From contig CAVOXB010000012.1 of assembly GCA_963700305.1 (NCBI GenBank), positions 186,001 through 250,000 of the forward strand: a stretch of DNA of 64,000 nucleotides, read 5' to 3'. Under the pieces are notes generated by a model. The model was not told the DNA's origin and did no database searches. It saw only the letters and a list, made by a program, of their open reading frames with translations. This document shows positions 30,700 through 40,700 of the stretch, piece after piece (within the stretch, counting starts at the first letter, position 1; each line of letters opens with the position of its first letter). This DNA comes from Desulfomonile sp963700305 (GTDB lineage Bacteria > Desulfobacterota > Desulfomonilia > Desulfomonilales > Desulfomonilaceae). A program made the position numbers and the translations under genes.

Positions 30700-30889
30700 T
30701 TCACAAGCAGGCTACCGGAGTTTCAAGGCGATTCAAGTCACTGATCTTCTGAAGTTCGAAAAAGAGAAGTGAAGATTTGCACGTATTACCCTGATAAACT
30801 CTAAGTTACGAAGAAGATCCCTACTAGACGCAAACCGTGATACTCTGTGGGGTGAAGAAGCCTCTCGCACTAAGAATCTGGGAGAATCT

Positions 30890-30908
30890 GGGGACACTAT
30901 ACTCAATT
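30890..30908 (-). repeat. GTGTCCCC-type repeat motif, left of IS110
   Basis: GGGGACACTATACTCAATT, the reverse complement of AATTGAGTATAGTGTCCCC. The same motif occurs in direct orientation at 28646-28665 and 29275-29294 (GAATTAAGTATGGTGTCCCC) and, diverged, at 32291-32310. It faces the copy at 32291 across the IS110 element. Confidence 0.55.
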
Positions 30909-30973
30909 GGATCTCAAGGCAGAGGCGATTCGTAGTCACGAGCGCATAGGAAGGCCTTGTATGATACCCCCCA

Positions 30974-31233
30974 GAAGTACTTCTCGACGAGAGTGCTTCG
31001 AGCGAGGGAGGGGACTAGGGAAGTTTTGGTGGTCACCCACAGGTACTAGCTGGTATAGGGGGGTCGCACGGCCGTTTGGTTTTCTGAAGAAAGCTAGACA
31101 ACGGACCGGCAGATCGTTAACGCCTGGGCCTTCAAAGGCTGTCCCATAGCTGGATCGCCGGAGCCGACGTGCGAAAAGCCCGAACAGTCGCTGGGCCTTC
31201 TGAGGCCGTATCCACAAGGGAGGGACATCGCCC
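30974..31233 (+). ncRNA. Candidate bridge RNA region of the IS110 element
   Basis: Non-coding and hairpin-rich: GAAGTACTTCTCG / CGAGAGTGCTTC at 30974-30999, and several G/C-rich stem candidates up to 31233. In IS110-group elements a guide RNA that directs recombination is made from the segment 5' of the transposase. Position and structure fit; guide loops were not derived. Confidence 0.35.
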
Positions 31234-32175
31234 GTGTCTGAAAAGATCTTCGTCGGCATAGATATCGCTAAGGACAGCCTGGACATTCATCTGCTCCCGT
31301 CAGGCGTACGCTTCTCCTGTCGGAATACTGCGGATGACCTCGATGCGCTTGTAGAACGTCTCAAGAAAGAGGTCCCCGCGTTAATCGTCATGGAAGCAAC
31401 CGGCGGTTACGAAGTCATACTCGCCGCAGAGTTTGCTTCAGCCGGACTTCCCGTTGCCGTGGTTAACCCCAAGCAGGCCCGAAACTTTGCCCGAGCACTC
31501 GGAAAACAGGCTAAAACGGATTCCATCGATGCCTATGTGTTGGCTCGGTTTGCACAGGACATGAGGCCTCCTGTGAGGCCTATTCTCAATCAGGAGGAAC
31601 AAGCCATCAAGGAATTGGTCGCCCGGCGCCGCCAGATCGTGCTGCAGCGTGCCTCGGAAAAAAACCGACTCCATCATGCTCGCTCCGAGCTCGTCCTCCA
31701 AAGCATTCAGCGCATCATCATGGCACTGAATCAGGAAATTCGGTCTATTGATCAGGATCTCGATACGACCATCAAGAACTCCTCCATCTGGAGTCAGAAG
31801 GAAGAAATCTTGCTGAGCGTTCCCGGCGTTGGTCCAGTCACTGCGAGAACACTCATAGCAGACCTGGCTCCGCTGGGCGAGGCAAGTCGCGCTGAAATCA
31901 CCAGTCTCGCGGGTCTGGCGCCGTTCAACCGTGACAGCGGCATCATGAGAGGCAAGCGTAGTATCATGGGGGGCCGCCAGTCAGTCCGCAAGGCTTTGTA
32001 CATGGCCGCAATCACAGGTGTGAAGCGCAACGAAAGACTCCGGGCCTTCTATCAGCGTCTCGTGGCATCAGGAAAGCCGTTCAAGGTAGCGATAGTCGCC
32101 TGCATGCGGAAACTCCTGGTCATCCTGAACGCCATGATCAGGGAAAAAATCATGTATCAGGAACTTTCCACTTGA
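31234..32175 (+). CDS. IS110-family transposase (DEDD recombinase)
   Basis: 313 residues. RuvC-like N-terminal half with FVGIDIAKDSLDIH, MEATGGYE and TDSIDAYVLARF (the D-E-D-D set), a coiled-coil middle, and a C-terminal transposase_20 domain with LLSVPGVGPVTARTL, GLAPFNRDSGIMRGKRSI and GGRQSVRKALYMAA; Ser235 in the NRDSG motif is the likely nucleophile. The start is GTG with GGGAGGG upstream. Full length for the family and without a frame break, so the element may be active. Confidence 0.9.
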   Translation: MSEKIFVGIDIAKDSLDIHLLPSGVRFSCRNTADDLDALVERLKKEVPALIVMEATGGYEVILAAEFASAGLPVAVVNPKQARNFARALGKQAKTDSIDAYVLARFAQDMRPPVRPILNQEEQAIKELVARRRQIVLQRASEKNRLHHARSELVLQSIQRIIMALNQEIRSIDQDLDTTIKNSSIWSQKEEILLSVPGVGPVTARTLIADLAPLGEASRAEITSLAGLAPFNRDSGIMRGKRSIMGGRQSVRKALYMAAITGVKRNERLRAFYQRLVASGKPFKVAIVACMRKLLVILNAMIREKIMYQELST

Positions 32176-32290
32176 CCGGAGACACAGTCGCTATGGGGAA
32201 TGATGGCTTTCTATCAAAGCTCGAGCTTGCCCTGGATAGACCCGTTCGACCCAGGAAACCTGGTCCTATAAGGCTCGAAAAAGATTAGAT

Positions 32291-32310
32291 GAATCATGAA
32301 TGGTGTCCCC
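32291..32310 (+). repeat. GTGTCCCC-type repeat motif, right of IS110
   Basis: GAATCATGAATGGTGTCCCC followed by TTTTGTCCCC. It is a diverged copy of the motif at 28646, 29275 and (inverted) 30890, and marks the right limit of the insert that separates the exporter genes. Confidence 0.45.
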
Positions 32311-32341
32311 TTTTGTCCCCTTTGACGACCCTTTGGCGTGC

Positions 32342-33832
32342 TCAAAAATAAATGGAGAATCGATTCCAGCGAGCCTGCAGCCGCTGAGAGATGGTGTCAA
32401 AGAGGTTGGTTCGCTCTGTTTCTATTTTGCCGATGCCTTTCATGCCTACCTTTGCATGGCCGGTTCCGCTGGAAAAAAGCCCTCTTACTCGGTACACAGT
32501 CCCCAAGCGAGGCAGCACCTCAGCAACCGGAGCCACTTCTGCAACGGTAACTCCGTATCCCTTACCGGGTTCTGTGTTCAGGTAAAGGAATGCGTTCTGG
32601 CCCTTCCGCACGAGGCTTATTTTTTCTTCCGGCACATAGATTTCGGCCCACAGTTCGCCAGGTATAGCAATTTCGCAGAATGTCTCCCCTGCCCTGAACT
32701 TCTTGCCTACAAAGCTGTCCACTTCCTTTGTCGACACAATGCCCGAAACCGGCGCCCTTATTTCCAAAAATTGCGCTTTCCACTGAAGATATTTCAACTC
32801 TTCCCACGCGCTTTTGCGTTTGAGCTCAACCAGTTGGCTTTCCGCAAGCTTCGCGGGCTCCAGACCGGACTCTCTTCTTAGGAGCATGGCTTCCTTGGTT
32901 AACAGGTCAAAACGTCGGTCAGTAGTTCTGATCTCATGGTCAAGCTCTCGTCTGTCCAGGAACGCGATAACCTGATCTTTCGCAACCGAAGAGCCTTCCT
33001 TGACATTGATCTTCTCCACCAGCCCGTCGGTTTTCACGAAGGCCACATGCTTGTCGCGCGGGACCAGTTCCGCCTCGCCGCCGACAGTGTGGACCACCGG
33101 AACTACAAATAGTAACACTGCTCCGGCGAAAAACAAAAAAAGTGACAAGATCAAAGCCTTGGCAAGTCTAGTCGACCGACGTGCTGACTCCCCTTCTGGG
33201 GATACGAGCGCTTCAAGCGCAGGTTTCTCCTTGAAGAGCCATTTTTCCGTAAGCGCCGCGCCGAAAAAGGGGGCCACACCGAGCAGAGTGAGGACCTGCA
33301 CTTCATTGGGAACGCTCTTCTCTTCGAATTCCATCAGAAGGTGACCCACTAATCGCTTGTTGTGAATGAGCGGTACACATAGAAGAAAAGAGCATCCGGA
33401 AAGCTCCATGTAAGAAAGCAATCGCTCCCGAGATTCGCGAGGAAGCTCTTCATCGGAAAGGGAAACTGTCTCAGCTTCTCGCGCGAGCCAGATGCCTTTA
33501 CGCACCTTTTTAATATGTTTGGCCAGATCGCTTACGGCTTTGTAAACGGTAGATTTTGTGGAGAGAATCGGCTGATTGGCAGCTGCAACGAACTGAGATT
33601 TCCCCCCGAGATGCGTGACAAGCAATGCCCGGTCGAACTCCACGAGGGCCCTGATATCGTTGGTGAGCATGAAGAAGAGCTCGTCCAAAGAATCGGCTTC
33701 TATGGCACGTCTGGAGAATTCCAACCCTAAAGCAAGGGCCCTTTGCTTTAGGTCGTCCGATTGCGGCGGCGCAGACTGAGACTTTTGAACATCGATATCT
33801 GATTGCGTTTTGGACATCTCATTCTGAGACAT
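32342..33832 (-). CDS. GAF-domain HlyD-type membrane adaptor
   Basis: 496 residues with an unusual order: low-complexity polar N terminus, cytoplasmic GAF-like domain about residues 40-190 (LALGLEFSRRAIEADSLDEL, ALLVTHLGGKSQFVAA), one TM helix about 225-245 (ALILSLFLFFAGAVLLFVVP), then a periplasmic HlyD part with lipoyl halves GLVEKINVKEGSSVAKDQ and EIRAPVSGIVSTKE and a barrel domain. The GAF part may sense a ligand and gate the exporter. It starts 13 bases after the M50-HlyD stop, so the two are one operon, and is cut off from the HlyD/TolC pair by the 28.4-32.3 kb insert. Confidence 0.8.
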   Translation of the reverse strand: MSQNEMSKTQSDIDVQKSQSAPPQSDDLKQRALALGLEFSRRAIEADSLDELFFMLTNDIRALVEFDRALLVTHLGGKSQFVAAANQPILSTKSTVYKAVSDLAKHIKKVRKGIWLAREAETVSLSDEELPRESRERLLSYMELSGCSFLLCVPLIHNKRLVGHLLMEFEEKSVPNEVQVLTLLGVAPFFGAALTEKWLFKEKPALEALVSPEGESARRSTRLAKALILSLFLFFAGAVLLFVVPVVHTVGGEAELVPRDKHVAFVKTDGLVEKINVKEGSSVAKDQVIAFLDRRELDHEIRTTDRRFDLLTKEAMLLRRESGLEPAKLAESQLVELKRKSAWEELKYLQWKAQFLEIRAPVSGIVSTKEVDSFVGKKFRAGETFCEIAIPGELWAEIYVPEEKISLVRKGQNAFLYLNTEPGKGYGVTVAEVAPVAEVLPRLGTVYRVRGLFSSGTGHAKVGMKGIGKIETERTNLFDTISQRLQARWNRFSIYF

Positions 33833-33845
33833 GCGGACTCCGGAT

Positions 33846-35961
33846 CTAAAAAAGGGATTCTCTGTTGAACGCCCTGAGCAAGCTATCGAACAGGCGAACA
33901 GCGACGCTTCCCGTGGACACTGAGATCGCCATGCGGCCGGTCATTCCCAAGGAAATGTCATTCTCAGAGTTGAGCACGTGTACTGAACAATCGTATAGAG
34001 CTTCCAGCGGAGCGTCCCGCCGCTGTTCATTCTTGATCTCAGTGGCAACTTCGCCTCCAAAACGGCTCGAGAATGGCGAGTTGCGCAGGTCCGCTTCACT
34101 ATAGGGATTCACTGAATCTATTTTATTCATCAGGAACTTCCCTGTCCCCACCGGGAGCCATATCTCCACAGACTGGCCTTGAAGCACGTGGTGGATGTCT
34201 GAGGCAGGGACGAGGGCGTGGACCACGCAGTCTCGAGCAGACTGCACTTCTCCGACCACTACGCCCTCTCCGGGCTGGAATCCGGGCTGCATGGAAGGAT
34301 TAAGATTCGTGACCACTCCGTCGAAAGGCGCTATGATACTCCCTTGAGCCAAACTGACCTGTTCCTGCAAGTGCCGTATTTCGTCCGCGGTTTGGCGCAA
34401 TTCCACTTCCTTCCCCTCGTTCTTGGCCCGGAGCTTGTCATCCACCGCAAAAATTTGAATCTCTTTCTCCACTATGCTCCGCTGAATTTCTTTCTGTCGC
34501 AATTTCAATTCCAGCTGTGTTACGTCCAACTTGAAAAGGAGCTGGCCCTGCTGCACAGTGGAACCCTCGCGGATCATGACGTCGCTCACGAACGTGTGCA
34601 GGGGAACCGTGAGCTTCTGAACTTTCTGGGAACCCACGAAACACGGATATACCGATTTGGACGACCACGGCACGAACAATACAATCAGGAGTACAGGCAA
34701 GAATCCCGACGAACGCCGTGACACCACGAGGTTTCGGCTTGAAGTTGCTCCGATTCATATACATCGATTGGAGGCCCATCCACACAGGTCGCAGAATAAA
34801 CAGTCCTATTGCCAGAGCGGCCAAGACGATGCCCAAAAGTTTGTCGAAACGATAATATACAGCCACAGCGATGCCAAGATACAGTGAAATCCGGTAGAGA
34901 AAAGCACTTATCCCGTAAACCGTGAAAATAGTCTCATCTTTGTGTGTCTTAGCGGGATTCGTCACCAAATCGTTGCCCATTACTCGATTCAGAAATAGGT
35001 ATTTAACATATTTCAATGAATTGGCAGCCAGATTTGGCATGTCCATGAAATCGATGAGCATAAAGTAGCCATCGAACTTCAGAAGGGGGTTCCCGTTGAA
35101 GAGCACCGTAGAAACGAACGAAACCGCCATGAGATAGAATGCGAGCGAATTCACTAGGCCGGGTTGAGAAAAATACCAGATGTACGTTGAAATCACCGCC
35201 ATCGCCGCTTCGGCTATGATCCCCGCAGCGCTGATCGCCGCTCGCTGCTTCCGATCTGCAAGTTGCCACGCGTCTGTGGTGTTACAATAAAGACAAGGAA
35301 AGAATATGAGAAACGCTACCCCCATTTCCGGCACACGCAATCCGAAGCCTTTGGCCGCGTATGCGTGAGCGAATTCGTGGACGAGCTTTGTGAGCGCAAT
35401 GGTTATCCACAGAAAAAGGACGTTTTCCCAATTGAAGAAGAATAGGTAATCCAACTCCATTCTGGGGAGTCCGGAAATTATGAGATACACAGATCCCACA
35501 GCCGCCAGAGCCGTAGCGTATCCTGTCCATTTGTTGGCGAGCAATTTGAAGACCCACAGAGTCCGCTCGAGGAACCTGTCGGGGTTCAGCAGCGGAATAA
35601 AAAGAAAGTACACACTGGAAAGAAACTTCGTTTTTTGTGCCTTCTGCAGTCGTTGCTTCATATATTGCTGCATCTGTGCCGTGCTGAACTTTGTTCCCAT
35701 GAGAAGGCCCAACTGGGCCGCGTTTCCCACAATCAAACGTGCGTCAGCCAACGAATAATAGTGCCCCAATCCTTTGAGTCTTTCGACGGCTTTCTCTATT
35801 GTGACGGTTCCATCAAGGCTCTTGAGCAATGTCAACTCGTAAATGGAGAGGCGGAAAAACTTGTCTGAAAGCGGGTCTTTCAAAACGAGTCGGGTTTTGC
35901 CTCCAGGTTCGTCCAGGTTATGCAGGATGAGATCAACGCGGAATTTGGGACAAGCTTCCAT
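33846..35961 (-). CDS. PqqD-like / M50 site-2 protease / HlyD fusion protein, one frameshift
   Basis: About 705 residues if the break is closed. Residues 1-90 resemble a PqqD-type winged helix (FFRLSIYELTLLKSLDGTVTIEKAVERL). The middle is an M50 intramembrane protease domain with H195-E-F-A-H199 (KLVHEFAHAYAAKGFG), CNTTDAW and NPLLKFDGY, with several TM helices. The C-terminal third is an HlyD adaptor (VQKLTVPLHTFVSDVMIREGS, coiled coil, GSIIAPFDGVV, GMTGRMAI). The break is near 34728: NFKPKPRG continues in the other frame as VSRRSSGFLPVLLIVLF, a TM helix. Known fusions of this type act in export, but their cargo is unproven. First gene of the exporter unit. Confidence 0.8.
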
Positions 35962-36292
35962 TGCCTTCGTCTGGGAATACGACAGGTAGGATGTACGGTC
36001 GCAGGCGCCGTCTGTATTCTGCAGCCGCTCAAGTATTTCAGGCCCTCAGTTTATCTACCATTGCAGGCAAGTCAAGGCTGCAAATCAATGTCGCAGCAAT
36101 TGTGCTCATCGCACCGAAAGGTGTAGAATGCGCTGAGAGCAATTGTCAGCGCTGCTGCGTCGGGGCGCCACAGATCAAGAACAGCACAGGACCATTTTGT
36201 ATTTCTTTGTCCATCCCATCTGGGCATTTCTTGGCGATAAGTCACCATGATGACAAGATTCCTGAGCAAAATTTCATATACTTTGCGATTGG
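35962..36292. promoter_or_regulatory. Divergent control region between exporter operon and ScmC-like gene
   Basis: 331 bases between the M50-HlyD start (minus) and the ScmC-like start (plus). Frames seen here lack coding character. It should contain both promoters; no inverted repeat stands out. Confidence 0.4.
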
Positions 36293-37204
36293 ATGATCGC
36301 TGCCGCGTGGAACCTCTCCGCCACGATTGGCGCTGCAGAATGGCTTGAGCGCTTTGCATCGGCATTAGGGCTGCCGCATGGGAATAAGCATGGTTTTCCG
36401 CAGATCAAGTTCATTCGGGGGGCCGGAGATGTGCAGCCTCCCAATGATCCACCGTGGCCCGCTGACCTGGCAGAAATTGCGGCTCTGACGGCTCAAGGAT
36501 GGAAATCATACCACCGCGGTTTGGTCAGATTCTGGACGCTTCCCTCCGGGAGCAAGCTTGTCTGCGAACTCTTGAACTCACATGCTCACAAGCTTGACAT
36601 ACTCATGATGGGCCAGGCCCTGGAGCCGCTACATCAGAAGGCAATGGAGTTGCAAGGAGTCCCTATTCACGGTGCTCTCGTGGCCCTGGGCGGACAAGCA
36701 GTAGTGCTCGCCGGCGCAAATGACGCTGGAAAGACTACGTGCTGTCAGCGTCTCCCGGAGCGATGGGATGTGCTCTGCGATGACGAGACTTTGGTGCTCC
36801 GAGGAAATGAAGGGTGCTTCTTCGCTCACCCGTTCCCCACTTGGAGCGATCACTTTCAGTTGCGTTCGGGGCTGAGATGCGATGTGAGCCGTCGTGTGCC
36901 GCTCTCTGCCATTTTCTTTCTTCAGAAGTCGGCCACAGTGCAGGTAGTGCCGATTGGAAAGGGGCAAGCCGCAGCCCGCATAAGTGAATCGGCCGGCCAG
37001 ACGTCGTTTGGACGAGCTCCTGGTCTCGAACCATATGAAAAACGGCGGCGAAGGAAGAGCCTCTTTGAAAATGGGTGCGATCTTGCCCTCACTGTCCCTA
37101 CGTTTAACCTTCGTTTCAATCTGGCAGGAAACTTCTGGGAGCAAATCGAGCAGATCCTATCTGATTTGCAGGAAGTCTCTTTTCCGAATTCGATGCTCGA
37201 GTAA
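36293..37204 (+). CDS. ScmC-like / HPr-kinase-like protein
   Basis: 303 residues, cytoplasmic. After an N-terminal domain of about 120 residues it has IHGALVALGGQAVVLAGANDAGKTT (P-loop about 141-148), CCQRLPERWDVLCDDETLVL with a Walker B-like DDE, and AHPFPTWSDHF. This is the layout of HPr-kinase-like proteins of peptide clusters and, from memory, of SynChlorMet cassette protein ScmC of Syntrophobacter, Chlorobium and Methanocella. The cassette's radical SAM enzymes (ScmE, ScmF) are not in this window. It is divergent from the M50-HlyD operon, whose PqqD-like domain could be a partner. Ribosome-binding site is weak. Confidence 0.65.
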   Translation: MIAAAWNLSATIGAAEWLERFASALGLPHGNKHGFPQIKFIRGAGDVQPPNDPPWPADLAEIAALTAQGWKSYHRGLVRFWTLPSGSKLVCELLNSHAHKLDILMMGQALEPLHQKAMELQGVPIHGALVALGGQAVVLAGANDAGKTTCCQRLPERWDVLCDDETLVLRGNEGCFFAHPFPTWSDHFQLRSGLRCDVSRRVPLSAIFFLQKSATVQVVPIGKGQAAARISESAGQTSFGRAPGLEPYEKRRRRKSLFENGCDLALTVPTFNLRFNLAGNFWEQIEQILSDLQEVSFPNSMLE

Positions 37205-37708
37205 CTGCAGTGAAGATATAAACTCACGCCCCGAAGACCCTCCGGCGTTACCTCTTAATTTATGAGCTTAGTGGTTACAGCGACGGTGTTCAGCGAAAGC
37301 AGATGTGCACTAAAAGTGGCATCAAGTTTGCTGTCCTCAAATGAAGTTGACAATTTTCATCGGATATATGTATTGTAGAATACGGGTTGATTATTGCTTG
37401 CCATCACAAAAGAGACGAAAATCGTCTCTTGATGTCAATCTTTTGGACAACACTTGTTTCACTGAAATCAGCACGTTAGAGGATAAACTGCTCCGATGTG
37501 ACAATCTGCGTCCAACTGTCTACGGATTGGGCGGTCACGCGTGGATGCAAGACGCCGAAAAAAGGGGAGTAGGCTTCGTCCTTATTGTGGCATACTAGTT
37601 GCTTAGAATTCAGCGGGGGTAGTATACCCGAACCCCGGATTCCTGAAGGCTTCTCGACGCGAAAATGTGAGGATCACGACACTGTTCGTTGATCCTTTGG
37701 AGGTGGTT
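37205..37708. promoter_or_regulatory. Upstream region of the giant FG-GAP gene, with a perfect hairpin
   Basis: About 500 bases, no convincing gene (an 85-codon frame at 37341 lacks support). Holds AAGAGACGA-AAA-TCGTCTCTT at 37410-37430, a perfect nine-base stem that may be a terminator of the ScmC-like gene or a binding site. A strong GGAGGTG site lies at the right end. Confidence 0.45.
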
Positions 37709-40700
37709 ATGAGAGCACGGAGCCGCGAAAGATTCCAGTTCTCCGCGCCCGAAATTATATTGGAAGCGCTCGAAGAGCGCATAGTGCTTGACGCTACGGT
37801 AGACCAACACCCGCAGGACCATGCGGACAGTTCCGCGATCTCCAATGCAAATACGGCAGTCAGCGACCCTGCCGCGGCTGGAGCGGTGTCTGGAGCGGGT
37901 GGGGCCGCTGGTGCGGCGGCTCAGACGGAAACTCCTCAGAATTCTCCCGGTCATGTGTTTCAGCAGAATCTAAGCGTAGTTCTCATTTCCAACGCGATCG
38001 ATCAAATTGAAGCAGTCTCCCACGCTGCAGCGGATGGATCGAAGGTTATCGTGTACGATGCCCAGAAGGACAATCTGAGTACTGTCACTGCGATGCTTGA
38101 CAATGTGGTAAATTCCACCGGCCAAAAAATCGGGGCCCTGGCCATTGTTGATCACGGCACAGGCGGCGTAGTCAAGATAGGCGTGGACCAGATAGGTTCT
38201 CAGAAACATCTTCAAGTTTGTTTCAGGCCTCGAGGCCCTGGGGAAAGACCTTTCCGAGAATGCTCAAATCGAGTTTTTCGGATGCTCAGTGGCACAAGGA
38301 GCAGAAGGACAAGCTCTAATTAACCAAATAGCGTCGTACACGCACGCGGTGGTCTTTGCCAGCACCGATGCCACTGGTGGAAACTCTTCGGATTGGACTC
38401 TGGAATACTCCTCCCAGCCTGGGGCAACCATCGTGCCGCTCATATCGGCAGATGCGATCTCCCCGTCGGATTCTGTGCTTATCTTTTCCGGATATCCCCC
38501 GATCGACAATCTGGCGACTTGCTACCAGGTACTTCAGCGCACTCGATTCCTTGGATCCGAGGTCAGTGCAAACGCAATATTCTTACACGGAAGTGTGGAC
38601 TTTCACCCTTACTGCCCCGACAGTCGTAACGATCGGTATGCAGACAATTCACCCGGAGTTAAGCCATGGACAGGCAGGATTCGTGGATTGCTGGCTTGAC
38701 TATTACAGCGGGTCCACCCCTAACACGGCCAACAGAATAACCTTCATGGACGACTGGATTGGCCCAGGGACTACACAGGTGCCCGATTGGTCCGGGAATG
38801 ACTCATTGCCCGTTTACGGCTCAGCTTATGGAGTGAGTCTTGCGGCAGGCACATACTGTATTCAGGCCACTAGTTGGAACGACCATGCTACTCGGCCGCA
38901 ATACGACCTCGTGACTGGTGGGTACTACCTTCTCTCCAATGTGGAGCTGACCTATGCCGCCGGTCACTATGAGACTCCCCCCACTTCGCAGCCAATACCG
39001 GATCCACCTGTCCAGCCGGTAAACTTCACCCCGGCCTATACGTACGACATTCATTCGTATTTTACCGACCCACAAGGGGATGCCCTGACGTATCAGCTAG
39101 GTAATATCGATTATGTGGGTGGCCTTGCACTCAGCGGCCTGACCATAAATTCTACGACCGGTGTGGTGACGTTTACGAGTTCTAATGGTGCCAGCGGATC
39201 GGTGGAAGTACAGGTGCGGGCTGTTGATGGAGACCTTGCCTCCACTTACGAGACCTTTGTCTTCTCTGTGAAGCCCGCATACAGCATCCCTTCCGTGGAT
39301 GACGCGAGCCTCACGGTTGCCCAAAATGGATCAATCAACTTTCAGGTTATAGGTTATGATCCGGACACGCACCCGACCAACCAGGTGAGTTTTTCGACAC
39401 TCACCAATTACGGTCCGCTCCACGGCAGCCTCACAACGACTGACACCCCACACTATGACGCTGTCGGAAAGTCACTACTACCAGACTTTCACTTACACTC
39501 CGACTGCGGGCTATTGGGGACAGGACAGTTTTCAATTCACACTCTCCACACCTGGTGGGACATGGAAAGGGTTTGCTACTGCAGGGAACAATATCGGAAT
39601 AGCTTCCGACAACGGTAATACTTATGACGTGGCTCTGGTGGATATCAATGCGGACGGGGCATTGGATCTGCTGGCGGCCAACTCAAACAATGCAGCTGCT
39701 CAACACAACTATTTTTACCTCAACAGCGGCTCTGGCTCCTTGAGGGATGGCGTCAACATGGAGCTGATAGCCGGCCCCACAGGTGACTCTGTCGGCATAG
39801 CGACTGGAGATCTTAACGGCGACGGTTACCTCGACGCTGTGGTGAGAAACGGGTTGTCCACTGGGACATCTTCGCAGGCCGACGTCGTTTACCTCTGGGA
39901 TGATACGGCTCATGCGTTTAATCCGGTCACCACGCTTACAAAATCCGCGGCACAGAGCAGAGGGGATATAGCGCTCGGAGACTTCGATGGGGATGGCGAT
40001 CTGGATATCGTCCGGGTGTTCGGCACCACTATCGCCAACGAAATCTTCTGGAACAACGGAAACGGCACGTTCAATGCCACACCCTCGGCGCTTCCTGCCA
40101 CTACAGGGACCAGTTACACCTGCGCGACCGGAGACTTCAACGGCGACGGGTACGTCGACATCTTTGTGGGAAAATCAGGAGCCGGGGAAAACCATTACGT
40201 GTACTTCAACGACGGAACAGGGACCTTCACCTCTGGAAATGCCAAAGCACTTCCTGCTGCAAATAATGGTCTTGCGTCTGATTGTGCGGTGGGTGACGTA
40301 GATCGCGATGGAGACCTGGATATCGTAGTTTCTCGTGGCACCACGGGTAACGGGTACGGCAATTACTTCTACAAGAACAACGGAAACACCTCAGGTTACA
40401 CTAACTGGGCGGCGGCGAGCGCTATAAGCGGCGATACACGCCAGAGCTTGGGAATATGTCTTGCCGATGTGGACCGAGATGGGGACCTTGATGCCATAAC
40501 CGCCAACTATAATCAACGCGTCAGGCTATATCTTTTTGATAGCGGCCAATTTCAGAATGGTTCCAACATCAGCAGCGGCAACCTCAACGCTCTGAGCTGC
40601 ACAACCGGAGACGTGGACGGTGACGGCGACCTTGACTTGGTCGTGGGAATTAACACTGCACGGAACCAGATTTTCTACAATATGGGATTCAACGCTGGAA

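Larger units (their letters stand above)
30909..32290 (+). mobile_element. IS110-family insertion sequence (first copy, ends approximate)
   Basis: Transposase gene at 31234-32175 with about 325 bases of structured non-coding DNA before it and about 115 after it. IS110 elements lack terminal inverted repeats, so exact ends cannot be seen; limits are set just inside the two facing GTGTCCCC motifs. It lies in the insert that splits the exporter genes. Confidence 0.55.
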
